Positions 25,599 to 34,646 of a DNA stretch of 64,000 bases are shown in pieces. Under the pieces are notes generated by a model, which was given only the letters and a program-made list of their open reading frames with translations, made no database searches and was not told the DNA's origin. Position 1 is the stretch's first letter. Every line of letters starts with the position of its first letter. The position numbers and the translations under genes are program-made. The stretch is from contig NZ_KK853997.1 of assembly GCF_000696185.1 (NCBI RefSeq), positions 7,241,548 to 7,305,547 of the forward strand, written 5' to 3'. This stretch comes from Kitasatospora cheerisanensis KCTC 2395. GTDB taxonomy: Bacteria; Actinomycetota; Actinomycetes; Streptomycetales; Streptomycetaceae.

Positions 25599-27644
25599 GT
25601 GCCGGAAACACAGCTGACCCCCGAGGTGTTCGACCGCGCCATCGTGGCGATCGCGCTGACCACCGGACACGACCACCGGCTGGTCTACTACAACGACGCG
25701 TTCCGCGACCTGTTCGGCGAACGCCCCCTCGGCGTCCCGGCCCGTGAGGTGTTCACGGAGCCGGGCGCCGAACGTTTCGTCGCCACCCTGGACGCCGTCC
25801 TCGCCGACGGCACCGCCCGGCAGGTCACCGCCCCGCGCACCCTCGGCTGCCCGGACGGGGCGACCGTCCACCGGCACTTCGTCTACTCCTGCTCGCCCGC
25901 CACCACCCGGGACGGCCCCGGCATCCTCGCCGCCGCCATCGACACCACCGCCGAACTGCACTCCGCCCACGAGGCCGAACGCCTGTCCGCGGAACGCGGG
26001 CAGGCCCTGCGCCGCTACGAGGCCCTGATGGCCGCCGCCGCCCAGATGGTGTGGCTCGTCCACGCCGACGGCAGCGCCGGCGAACTCGTCCCCGGCTGGG
26101 AGGCCCTCACCGGTCAGCCCTTCCCCGAGGCGGTCGGCTCCGGCTGGCTGGAGGTCGTCCACCCCCAGGACCGTGACCAGGTCGCCGCCCGCTGGGCCGA
26201 GGCCGCGCGCGACCTGCCCACCGCGTTCGAACACATCTTCCGGGTGCGCAGCGCGGACGGCGGCTACCGGCACGTCCGGGCCCGCGCCGTGCCCATCGTC
26301 CGCGACGGCGGGCCCGCCGAATGGATCGGCACCACCGCCGACATCGAGGACCAGTGGCGCAACCGCCTGCGCGAACGGCTGCTCGCCCGGGCCGGCGCCG
26401 TCACCGAGGCCGAACGCCCCGAGGACGCCTTCGCCGCCCTCGCCACCACCGTCGTCCCCGACCTCACCGACGTCTGCGCCGTCTACCTGCTGCGCGAGCC
26501 CGACGCCGCCGGCGGCGAGGTCGTCGCCACCCGGATCGCCTCCGTCGCCCGCCCCGGACTGCCCCCGCTGCCGCCCATCAACCGGCAGACCTTCACGCTC
26601 GGCGGACGCGCCCGGAAAGCGGTTTCCGACCGCACCCCCATCGTGATCGGCTTCACCCTCGGCGACGTCCCCGCCGGTACCCTCCCGGAGATCTCCGCCC
26701 GCTGGCTGCGCCGCGCCGGCGCCACCAGCCTCACCCTGCTGCCGATCGTCGTCGACGGCGCCGTGGTCGCCCTCGCCGCCACCGCCAACTGCGAAGGCGC
26801 ACCCCCGCCCGGCCCCGCCGACGTCGACCTCCAGCACGAAGTCCTGCAACGCGCCCAGGCACCGCTGCGCCAGGCGCTCGCCCTGCAACGCGCCCGGCAC
26901 GCCGCCGTCGTCCTGCAACGCGCCATGCTCACCACCCCGCCCCGGATCGGCGGCGCCGACCTCGCCGCCCGCTACCGGCCGGGCAGCCGCAACGTCGAGG
27001 TCGGCGGCGACTGGTACGACGCCTTCACCCTTCCCGACGGCTCGCTCGCCATGACCATCGGCGACGTCGCCGGCCACGACCTGGCCGCGGCCACCACCAT
27101 GGGCCAGCTGCGCGCCATGCTCCGCTCCATCGCCTACACCCGCCCGCACGGCCACACCCCCGCCGACACGCTGCGCGAACTCGACACCGCCGCCGAAGGA
27201 CTCGGCGTCGGCAGCTTCGCCACCGCCGTGCACGCCCGGCTCACCCGGCACGGCGCGGACGGCGGCTGGGAGGTCGAGTGGAGCAACGCCGGCCACCCGC
27301 CGCCCGTCCTGGTCCCCGTCACCGGCCCGCCCCGGCTGCTGGTCGCCGAGGACGCCGACGTCCCGCTGTGCGTCGACCCCGGCCGCCCCCGGGTCACCCA
27401 CCGCGACCCGGTCGGCCCCGGAGAGACGCTGCTGTTCTACACCGACGGCCTGGTCGAAGTCCCCGGCGAACACCTCAACGAGGGCATCGCCCGGCTCTGC
27501 GAAGCCGCCGCCCAGGCCCGCCACCGCCCGCTCGCCGAGCTGTGCGAACACCTGACCGGCCGGGTCGCCGACGTCCGCGACGACATCGCCATGATCGCGT
27601 TCCGCCCCACCCCGGCGGGCCCGGCGGAAGGCAGGCGCCCATGA
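25599..27644 (+). CDS. PAS-PAS-GAF-SpoIIE (PPM) serine phosphatase
   Basis: This 681-residue cytoplasmic protein has two PAS-like domains (about 5-115 and 140-255), a GAF-like region (about 260-420) and a C-terminal PPM/SpoIIE phosphatase (about 445-675). Metal-binding motifs are intact: GGDWYDAF, IGDVAGHD and FYTDGLVE. Such proteins remove phosphate from STAS anti-anti-sigma factors in response to signals. The GTG start follows GGGAGGAGG. Its stop overlaps the start of the next phosphatase gene (ATGA), so the two are coupled. A STAS protein and SigB lie 28 kb away in this window as possible targets. Confidence 0.88.
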   Translation: MPETQLTPEVFDRAIVAIALTTGHDHRLVYYNDAFRDLFGERPLGVPAREVFTEPGAERFVATLDAVLADGTARQVTAPRTLGCPDGATVHRHFVYSCSPATTRDGPGILAAAIDTTAELHSAHEAERLSAERGQALRRYEALMAAAAQMVWLVHADGSAGELVPGWEALTGQPFPEAVGSGWLEVVHPQDRDQVAARWAEAARDLPTAFEHIFRVRSADGGYRHVRARAVPIVRDGGPAEWIGTTADIEDQWRNRLRERLLARAGAVTEAERPEDAFAALATTVVPDLTDVCAVYLLREPDAAGGEVVATRIASVARPGLPPLPPINRQTFTLGGRARKAVSDRTPIVIGFTLGDVPAGTLPEISARWLRRAGATSLTLLPIVVDGAVVALAATANCEGAPPPGPADVDLQHEVLQRAQAPLRQALALQRARHAAVVLQRAMLTTPPRIGGADLAARYRPGSRNVEVGGDWYDAFTLPDGSLAMTIGDVAGHDLAAATTMGQLRAMLRSIAYTRPHGHTPADTLRELDTAAEGLGVGSFATAVHARLTRHGADGGWEVEWSNAGHPPPVLVPVTGPPRLLVAEDADVPLCVDPGRPRVTHRDPVGPGETLLFYTDGLVEVPGEHLNEGIARLCEAAAQARHRPLAELCEHLTGRVADVRDDIAMIAFRPTPAGPAEGRRP

Positions 27645-29947
27645 GCACCACCGACGGCGAGCCGAAGCCGGGCCACCCGGAGCGGAAGGACGGCATGGAC
27701 AGCACGGACCGCACGGACCGCACGCCCGCCGAGAACCGCCCCGCAGCCGAACCCGAACGACGCCGCACCCCCGGCCACGGCGGCGCCGACCCGACCGTGG
27801 ACGCGGCCCTGCTCGACTCGCTGTTCGAGCAGACCCCGGTCGCCCTCTACCTGCTCGACGAGGACCTCCGGGTGGTGCGCCACAACGCCGCCGCGCAGGC
27901 CGGCGAAAGCCGCGCCGGACGCGAGATCGGCGGCCGCCGCTGCGACTTCGCCCCCGGCTTCGACGACGCCGAACTCGAAACGCTCGCCCGGCAGGCACTC
28001 CAGGACGGCGAGTGGATCCGCGGCCACCTGGTCCGCGGCCGCACCCCCACCGACCCCTGCCGCGACCTGATCGGCGCCGTCTCCTACTTCCGGATCGTCA
28101 CCGAGGACGGCCGGCGCCACTTGGTCGCCGCCGTCGAGGACGTCACCGAACGGCAGGCCGCCCTCGACCGCCTCGACATCCTGCACACCGCGCACCGGCA
28201 GATCGGCGCCTCCCTCGACGCCGTCGGCTCCGCCCAGGAACTCGCCGACGTCGCCGTCCCGCGCCTCGCCGACATCGCCACCGTCGACCTGCTCGACGAA
28301 CCGCTGCGCGGACTGCCGCCCCGCCCCGCCCCGGTCGACCCGGCCGCCCCGCTGCGCCGCTACGCCTACCGGGCCGTCCGCGGCCACGGCCGGCCCGCCG
28401 GCGACCGCGGCCCGATCCCGTACGGCGAACTGTCCACGTACGCGGTTCCCACGCCGTACAGCCAGGTGCTGGACGACGCGCGGGCGCGGCTGGTGCGGCG
28501 GCTGGGCAGCAACCAGGACTGGCTGGCCGCCGACCCGGAACGGGCCGGGCGGCTGGCCGAACTCGGCGTCCACTCGATGATCGTCGCGCCGCTGGTGGTG
28601 CACGACGCGGTGCTCGGCCTGCTCGCGCTGTACCGCAGCCGGCGGCCGGAACCGTTCGAGGAGGCCGACCTGGAACTGGCGGTCGAACTCGCCGAACGCG
28701 GCGCGCTCTCCATCGACAAGGCCCGCAGCTACGCGCGCGAACGCTCGATCGCGACCACGCTGCAACGCCAACTGCTGCCCAGGGAACCGTCCGAGCTGAG
28801 CGCCGTGGAGACCGCGCAGGTCTACCTGCCGGGCGTGGTCGGACCCGGCGGCGACTGGTACGACATCGTCCCGCTGTCCGCCGCCCGGGTCGGCCTGGCG
28901 ATCGGCAGCGTCACCGGCAACGGCATCGAGGCCGCCGCGCTGATGGGCCAACTCCGCACCGCGCTGCGCACCTTGGCGGTGCAGGACCTGCCGCCGGACG
29001 AACTGCTGGTGCGGCTGGACGAGGCGGCGCGGGTGCTGACCGACGAGCAGCGCGGCAGCCTGCCGCCCGGCGCGGACGGGCTGCCGGACGGTCTCGCGTC
29101 CTGCCTGTACCTGGTGTACGACCCGATCGCGCGGACCTGCACCGGCGCGTCCGCCGGGCACCACGGCCCGGTGCTGGTCGGCCCGGACGGCATGCCGCTG
29201 CCGTTCCCGGTCGAAGCGGCGCTGCCGCTGGGCTGCGGCGACAGCTGCTACGAGACTGCCACGGTCGAACTGGAGCCGGGCAGCGTGCTGGCGCTGTACA
29301 CCGACGGGCTGATGTCCGGCCGGGCCCGCCGCAAGGACGGCCGGGAGCCGGCGGCGGACGGTCCGGTGGAGCGGCGCGGGGTGCTGGAACGGTCGCTGGC
29401 CCGGGCCGGCGAGGAGCAGTTGCGCGACCTGTGCGACCGGGTGGTGTACGCGCTGCTGCCCGAACGCCAGCGGGAGGACGCGGTGCTGCTGCTGGCGCGC
29501 ACCCGCGCGCTGCCCGACGAGCAGGTCGCGGTGTGGACGCTGCCCGACGACCCGGCGGTGGTGCGCACCGCCCGTCGGCTGGCCGAACACCAGCTCGCCG
29601 CCTGGGGGTTGACGGACCTGGAGTTCGCCACCGACCTGATCGTCAGCGAGCTGGTGACCAACGCGATCCGGTACGGCAAGCCGCCGATCCGGCTCCGGCT
29701 GATCCGCGACCAGGGACTGATCTGCGAGGTGTCGGACAGCTCGGACAGCACCCCGCACCTGCGTCGCGCCAAGAGCACCGACGAGGGCGGCCGCGGACTG
29801 TTCATCATCGGGCAGTTGGCGCAGCGCTGGGGCACCCGGTTCGCCCGGCACGGCAAGACCATCTGGGCCCAGCAGGACCTGCCGGCGGCGGACGCGCCGC
29901 CAACCGGTCTGCCCGGCGCGGGAATCGGCGGCGAGCTCACCTCCTGA
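27641..29947 (+). CDS. PAS-GAF-SpoIIE phosphatase-HATPase fusion with altered metal motif
   Basis: This 768-residue protein has a polar N-terminus, a PAS-like domain (about 50-170), a GAF-like domain (about 185-380), a SpoIIE-type domain (about 390-625) and an RsbW-like ATPase domain at the end (about 640-750, LIVSELVTNAIRYG and GGRGLFIIGQLAQRWG). It therefore joins phosphatase and kinase modules of partner switching. In the phosphatase the usual GDVxG reads GSVTG, so a metal-binding Asp is Ser, while GGDWYD and YTDG remain. Phosphatase activity may be reduced. It is translationally coupled to the upstream phosphatase. Confidence 0.87.
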   Translation: MSTTDGEPKPGHPERKDGMDSTDRTDRTPAENRPAAEPERRRTPGHGGADPTVDAALLDSLFEQTPVALYLLDEDLRVVRHNAAAQAGESRAGREIGGRRCDFAPGFDDAELETLARQALQDGEWIRGHLVRGRTPTDPCRDLIGAVSYFRIVTEDGRRHLVAAVEDVTERQAALDRLDILHTAHRQIGASLDAVGSAQELADVAVPRLADIATVDLLDEPLRGLPPRPAPVDPAAPLRRYAYRAVRGHGRPAGDRGPIPYGELSTYAVPTPYSQVLDDARARLVRRLGSNQDWLAADPERAGRLAELGVHSMIVAPLVVHDAVLGLLALYRSRRPEPFEEADLELAVELAERGALSIDKARSYARERSIATTLQRQLLPREPSELSAVETAQVYLPGVVGPGGDWYDIVPLSAARVGLAIGSVTGNGIEAAALMGQLRTALRTLAVQDLPPDELLVRLDEAARVLTDEQRGSLPPGADGLPDGLASCLYLVYDPIARTCTGASAGHHGPVLVGPDGMPLPFPVEAALPLGCGDSCYETATVELEPGSVLALYTDGLMSGRARRKDGREPAADGPVERRGVLERSLARAGEEQLRDLCDRVVYALLPERQREDAVLLLARTRALPDEQVAVWTLPDDPAVVRTARRLAEHQLAAWGLTDLEFATDLIVSELVTNAIRYGKPPIRLRLIRDQGLICEVSDSSDSTPHLRRAKSTDEGGRGLFIIGQLAQRWGTRFARHGKTIWAQQDLPAADAPPTGLPGAGIGGELTS

Positions 29948-29956
29948 CCGGAGCCG

Positions 29957-30022
29957 GAGCCGGAACCGAGTGTCGGAACCGAGCGCCGGGACCGAGTGCC
30001 GGACCGGGCGTCGGACCCGAGC
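29957..30022. repeat. 13-bp degenerate tandem repeat (GGAACCGAGYGYC)
   Basis: About five imperfect copies of a 12-13 base unit follow the phosphatase stop directly and run into the terminator stem. Confidence 0.6.
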
Positions 30023-30060
30023 GCCGGGCGGCGCCGCGCAGGTACGCGGCGCCGCCCGGC
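30023..30060. terminator. Bidirectional hairpin terminator
   Basis: Perfect 16-bp arms (30023-30038 and 30045-30060) with a 6-base loop separate the convergent phosphatase and aldo/keto reductase genes. Confidence 0.78.
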
Positions 30061-30077
30061 GGGGTGTCGGGGCGGGG

Positions 30078-31081
30078 TCAGGGGCGCGCCTTGGGGCGTT
30101 CTCCGCGGTCATCGCCGGGTCGAACACGGCCACGGGGGCGAGGATCTCGTCCATCCTGGCGAGCAGTTCCGGCTCCAGCTTCACGCCGGCGGCCTTGACG
30201 TTCTCGGTGACCTGCTCGGGCCGGGAGGCGCCGATGATCGCGGCCGACACGTTGGGGTTCTGCAGCACCCAGGCGACGGCCAGTTGGGCGAGCGAGAGCC
30301 CCGCCTGGTCGGCGAGCGGGCGCAGCAGCTGGACGCGCTCCAGCACGTCGTCGCGCAGCCAGCGGGCGACGAAGTTCGCGCCGCCCTTGTCGTCGGTGGC
30401 GCGGGAGCCGGCCGGCGGCTCCACGCCCGGCCGGTACTTGCCGGTGAGCACACCCTGCGCGATCGGCGACCAGACCACCTGGCCGAGGCCCAACTCCTCG
30501 GACACCGGCACGACTTCGCCCTCGATGACCCGCCACAGCGCGCTGTACTGCGGCTGGTTGGAGACGAACGGGACGCGCAGCTCGCGGGCGAGCGCGTGGC
30601 CGGCCCGGATCTGGTCGGCGGTCCACTCGGACACGCCGATGTACAGCGCCTTGCCGGAGCGGACCACGTCGGCGAACGCCTCCATGGTCTCCTCCAGCGG
30701 AGTCGACGGGTCGTAGCGGTGCGCCTGGTAGACGTCGACGTAGTCGGTCTGCAGGCGGCGCAGCGAGTTGTCGATCGACTCCATGACGTGCTTGCGGCCC
30801 AGCCCGCGGTCGTTGCGGCCGGGGCCGGTCGGCCAGAACACCTTGGTGAGGATCTCCAGCCCCTCACGGCGCTCGCCCTTGAGGGCCCGGCCGAGGACCG
30901 ACTCGGCGCGGGTCTCCGCGTACACGTCGGCCGTGTCGAAGGTGGTGATGCCCGCGTCGAGGGCGGCCCGGATGCAGGCGGCCGCGGTCTCCTCCTCGAC
31001 CTGCGAGCCATGGGTGAGCCAATTGCCGTAGGCGATCTCACTGACGATCAGGCCGCTGCGGCCCAGGTGACGGAATTCCAT
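30078..31081 (-). CDS. Aldo/keto reductase family oxidoreductase
   Basis: This protein of about 334 residues is an AKR TIM barrel similar to voltage-gated K+ channel beta-like or YghZ-type reductases. It has TFDTADVYAETRAESVLGRAL with the catalytic Asp and Tyr, the Lys in EILTKVFW, His in VYQAHRYD, and a late NADPH site (AAIIGASRPEQV). As read, the main frame fails to stop after DPAMTAENAP; one missing base in the C run near 30098 would give KARP and a stop at 30078, a normal family end. The ATG at 31081 lies beside an ACCGTACGGT palindrome (31084-31093) that may be an operator. The substrate is unknown. Confidence 0.85.
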
Positions 31082-31379
31082 GAACCGTACGGTACGTCAG
31101 CAGTGACGGCAGGTGTCGGTACCATCACCGTGCCGCGGGTGCCGGGAGCGGGCCGGCACCGGGCGGCCGCGTCGACGCCCCGGCGGGCATCGGCGCGAAC
31201 GCGTCGCCGTCCACCCGGGCGCCTGCGCGCGGACGGGGCCGGCGTCGACCGGGCCGGTCGGCGTGCCGGTGCACCGGTGGGGTGCTGGCGCAGGTGTGAC
31301 GACCTGGACGTGCACGACAGTGAGTGTGGCGGTGTTGCCGGCGGGGGCGGGCGGACTGTCCGACCGGAGAAGAGGAACC

Positions 31380-32622
31380 GTGACCCACCCGCATGCGATG
31401 CCCGCCGTCCGGAGACAGCCGACCGGCGTGCCCCCGGAGCCCGCACGGTGGAACCGGCAGCGGCTGCGCAGCAACAACGAGTGGCTGCTGCTGGAACTGC
31501 TGCGCACCGGCGGCCCGTCCTCGCGGGCCCAACTCGCCCGGGACACCGGCCTGTCGAAGCCCACCGTGTCCGCTGCGCTGGGCTCGCTGGAGACCGCCGG
31601 ACTGGTCCGCGAGGCCGGCACGCTGGCCCCCGACCGGGCCGCACCGCCGTCCTGTACCGGGCCGACGCGGGCGCCGGGCACGTGCTGGGGATGGACGTCG
31701 GCCGGGCCCGGCTGCGGGTCGCCGTCGCCGACCTGGCCGGCCGGGTGGTCGCCCGGCGGACGTCCCCAACCGCGGCCGGACCGGCGCCTCCGTCGCGGAC
31801 GCGCTGGTCGCCACCGCCCGCGACACCCTCGCCGACGCCGGACTCGGCGGCGACGGCCCCGTGGACGGCGTGGTGCGGGCGGTGATCGGCAGCCCCGGCG
31901 TGTGGGACGAGCGCCACCGCGTGATGCGGCACGCCGCGCACCTGCCCGGCTGGGCCCGGCCCGGCCTGTTCGACCGGATCGCGGACGGCCTCGGCATGCC
32001 CGTCCAGGTCGGCAACGATGCCAACCTCGCGGCGCTCGGCGAGTACACCTACGGTGCGGGCGCGGGCAGTTCGGTCTTCGCCTACCTGCTGGTCGGGACG
32101 GGCGTCGGCGTCGGCCTGGTGCGCGACGGTGAACTGTGGACCGGGGCGCACGGCGCGGCCGGGGAGATCGGCATGCTGCAACTCCCGCATCCCGAGGCGC
32201 TCATGACGGAATGTCAGAGTCTCAGGCTGGAGCAGGTGGTGGCGGCGGACGCCGTGGTCGGCGAGGCCTGGCGGCTCGGACTGAGCAGCGTCACCACCGC
32301 CGAGCAGGTCTGCGAGGCCGCCCGGGCCGGCGACCCCGCCGCGCGGGCGGCGATCGTCCGGCACGCGCAGCAACTCGCCTTCGCCGTCGCCATGGTGGCG
32401 GCCGTCGCCGACCCCGAACTGCTCGTGCTGGGCGGCGGCCTCGGCCGCAGCGCCGACCTGCTGCTGCCGCCGCTGGAGGACGCGCTGCACCGCACCTGCA
32501 CACTGCGGCCCCGGCTGGTGGCCAGCACGCTCGGCGAGGACGCGGTGCTGCTGGGCGCGGTGGCGACCGCGCTGGACGCGGCCCGGCTGGAGGTGTTCGT
32601 CCGGCGCACCGCGACCGCCTGA
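31380..32622 (+). pseudogene. ROK-family transcriptional regulator/kinase, two frameshifts
   Basis: Three successive frames give one ROK protein of about 410 residues: an N-terminal winged helix (RAQLARDTGLSKPTVSAALGSLE), a short middle piece (VLGMDVGRARLRVAVADLAGR) and the main ROK domain (VGNDANLAALGEYTYG, LLVGTGVGVGLV, ELLVLGGGLGRS). The frame changes near 31632-31645 and 31755-31765, each equal to one missing base. The usual ROK zinc motif CxCGxxGC is absent; the region reads GAAGEIGMLQLPH. The GTG at 31380 follows GAAGAGGAA. It probably represses or activates sugar genes. The preceding 298-base gap holds no gene. Confidence 0.75.
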
Positions 32623-32697
32623 GCGCGGCGGGCGGTCGGCGGGCCCCGGTTCCGGCGGCCCCACCCGTCCGCGAAAGGGGCGGAGGTCGCCCGGAGC

Positions 32698-32711
32698 GGG
32701 CCTTTGGGCCC
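32698..32711. promoter_or_regulatory. Candidate DosR/DevR-like dormancy box
   Basis: GGGCCTTTGGGCCC, followed by TA, resembles the mycobacterial DosR box core (GGGACTTTNGTCCC) with paired substitutions. It lies about 105 bases upstream of an Acg-like nitroreductase, a family in the DosR regulon of mycobacteria. Two GGGACACGTG direct repeats (32750-32759, 32772-32781) lie between it and the gene. Confidence 0.4.
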
Positions 32712-32816
32712 TACCGCAGCGGCCCCGCCGAGGCGCACGCTCAAGCACAGGGACACGTGGAACCGCACGCGGGGACACGTGCCATCCGACGAGGATGCGG
32801 CGAGGAGTGATCCGCG

Positions 32817-33827
32817 ATGGCCGAGTCGACGGCTGGTGCGAGGGGCGGACCGGGCGCAACGCTGAGCGTGCAGGAACTGCGGGTGTTGGTGGCGGCGGCC
32901 GGGGCCGCGCCCTCACTGCACAACACCCAGCCCTGGCAGTTCCGGGCGGCCGACGACGGCCACGGCGTCCTGGTGTTCGCGGACCCGGGCCGGGCGGTGC
33001 CGCTGGCCGACCCGGAGGGCCGCGGCATGCTGCTCTCGGTCGGCGCGGCCCTGTTCAACCTCCGGGTCGCCGCCGCCCGGCAGGGCCTGCCGGTGGACGA
33101 ACTGGAACTGCTGCCCGGCCCCGCCGAGGAGGGCTCCCCGGTCGCCGTGGTGCACTTCGGCCCACGCGGAGTCCCGGACGAGACCGCCGAGTTGGCCGAC
33201 GCGATCGCGCTGCGCCACTCCAGCCGGGAGCCGTTCAACAACCGCGACGTCCCCGAGGCGGTGATCGGCGAACTGATCGCGGCCGCCGCCGCCGAGGACA
33301 CCGTGCTCGACCCGCTGGAGGAGGCCGAGGCGCGCCGCGTCCTCGCCCTGATCGCCGAGGCCGAGGCGCGGATCGTCGCGGACGCCGCCCGCCTTGCGGA
33401 GACCGGCAGTTGGCTGCGCGGCGAGCCCGCCGCGGACGGCATCCCGGTCGCGGCGCTCGGCCCGCAGGACCACGAAGCGCGCGTCCCCATGCGGGACTTC
33501 ACCGGGCGTGGACCCGCCGGCTCGCAACGCTTCGAAGCGCTCCCGCAGTTGCTGACCATCGCCACCCGCGGCGACACGGCGGCCGACTGGCTGCGCGCCG
33601 GACAGGCCATGGAACGCGTGTGGCTGGTCGCCACCGCGCACGGCCTGCGGGTCTCCGTCCTGCACCAGGCCGTCGAACTCCCCGAGACCCGCTGGCGCTT
33701 GCGCAACCCCGAGTCCGGCGTCGGCACCGTCCAGGTGGTCCTCCGCGTCGGCTACGGCCCGCCCGGCGCAGCCACCCCGCGCCGCGAGATCGACGAACTC
33801 CTGCACGGCCCCGTCCCGGCCACCTGA
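32817..33827 (+). CDS. Acg-family nitroreductase-like FMN-binding protein
   Basis: This 336-residue protein has the double nitroreductase-like layout of the Acg family: SLHNTQPWQFR near the N-terminus, LRHSSREPFNNRDVP in the middle, and LVATAHGLRVSVLHQAVELPETR with VLRVGYGP at the end. Mycobacterial Acg binds FMN but is thought to sequester it rather than reduce substrates, and is induced in hypoxia. The ATG at 32817 follows a GAGGAG-like site. The upstream DosR-like box supports a role in low oxygen or dormancy. Confidence 0.86.
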   Translation: MAESTAGARGGPGATLSVQELRVLVAAAGAAPSLHNTQPWQFRAADDGHGVLVFADPGRAVPLADPEGRGMLLSVGAALFNLRVAAARQGLPVDELELLPGPAEEGSPVAVVHFGPRGVPDETAELADAIALRHSSREPFNNRDVPEAVIGELIAAAAAEDTVLDPLEEAEARRVLALIAEAEARIVADAARLAETGSWLRGEPAADGIPVAALGPQDHEARVPMRDFTGRGPAGSQRFEALPQLLTIATRGDTAADWLRAGQAMERVWLVATAHGLRVSVLHQAVELPETRWRLRNPESGVGTVQVVLRVGYGPPGAATPRREIDELLHGPVPAT

Positions 33828-33914
33828 ACCCCCGCGCGGCGGTCTGTCGGTGCCGGCGGCGATGATCGGCACCGTTGACCTTCGAGTTCGAGTTCGAGTG
33901 GACGGAGCGGCCGG

Positions 33915-34256
33915 GTGGCGATCACGAACGAGCGCACGGCAGGGTACGAGTTCCTGCGGGAGATGGCCGGGGACGCGTACTACCCCCGGCAGCTGGTCGC
34001 GCAGGGGGCCGCGGTGCTGCGCACGCTGTGCGAGCGGATCGAGGCCGAACGTCCCTCCGGGCTGGGGGAGTTGTACGCGCTGACGCATGCCGCGACGGAG
34101 GAGTTCAACCGGCTGGGGGAGGCGTTCGAGGAGGCCGGCAGCGAGATCGAGACGGTGGCGCGGGAGGTGATCGGCGCTGACTTCGCGTTCGTCGCGGCGG
34201 CGTACGGCTTCGCCGACGCGGACGGGGAGGAGTTGATCGCGCCGCGCGACTGGTGA
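33915..34256 (+). CDS. DUF5713 family protein
   Basis: This 113-residue acidic, helical protein matches the DUF5713 pattern: EFLREMAGDAYYPRQLVAQG, LCERIEAERP, LYALTHAATEEFNRL and a C-terminal ADFAFVAAAYGF. The GTG at 33915 is preceded by GGAGCGGCC. The function is unknown. Its C-terminal half and 3' flank are repeated twice downstream in decayed form, so the gene has undergone partial tandem duplication. Confidence 0.78.
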   Translation: MAITNERTAGYEFLREMAGDAYYPRQLVAQGAAVLRTLCERIEAERPSGLGELYALTHAATEEFNRLGEAFEEAGSEIETVAREVIGADFAFVAAAYGFADADGEELIAPRDW

Positions 34257-34329
34257 CGGGTGGTGGGCGGCCTGCGGGTGGCGAACGCGGGCTCTGCGGG
34301 CGGCAGCTCGCCGTTGCGACTGCGGGCGG

Positions 34330-34640
34330 GTGAGCGGGTTGGGGGAGTTGTACGTCCTGACGCATGCCGCGGCGGAGGAGTTCTACCGGTTGGGGGAGGC
34401 GTTCGAGGAGGCCGGTAGCAAGATAGGGACGGTGGCGCGGGATCGCCCCGTGCGACTGGTGACGGGCGGCCTGCGGGTGGCGACCGCGAACTCTGCGGTC
34501 GGCAGTTCGTCGTTGTGATAGCGGGCGGGTGATGTACGCCCTGGGGCATGCCGCGGCGGAGGGGTTCAACCGCTGGGGGAGGCGTTCGAGGGGGCCGGGA
34601 GGGAGATCGAAACGGTGGCGCGGCTTCGCCGATGTGGGGG
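34330..34640 (+). pseudogene. Two decayed tandem copies of the DUF5713 C-terminal half
   Basis: The segment 34338-34445 repeats 34060-34167 of the DUF5713 gene with about 85-90% identity (translating LGELYVLTHAAAEEF). A more damaged copy lies at 34529-34640 and keeps YALGHAAAEGFNR. The flank between copies (GGCGGCCTGCGGGTGGCGA and a GGCAG-TCG-CGTTG part) is repeated as well, so the repeated unit spans gene end plus flank. These remnants fill the 390-base gap 34257-34646. Short open frames in them are not expected to be functional. Confidence 0.75.
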
Positions 34641-34646
34641 GCCGGG

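Noticed and set aside
24732..27998. Very long open frame on the minus strand over the phosphatase genes
   Set aside because: It is an antisense shadow caused by GC-rich third positions; the plus-strand genes have clear domains and coupled starts.
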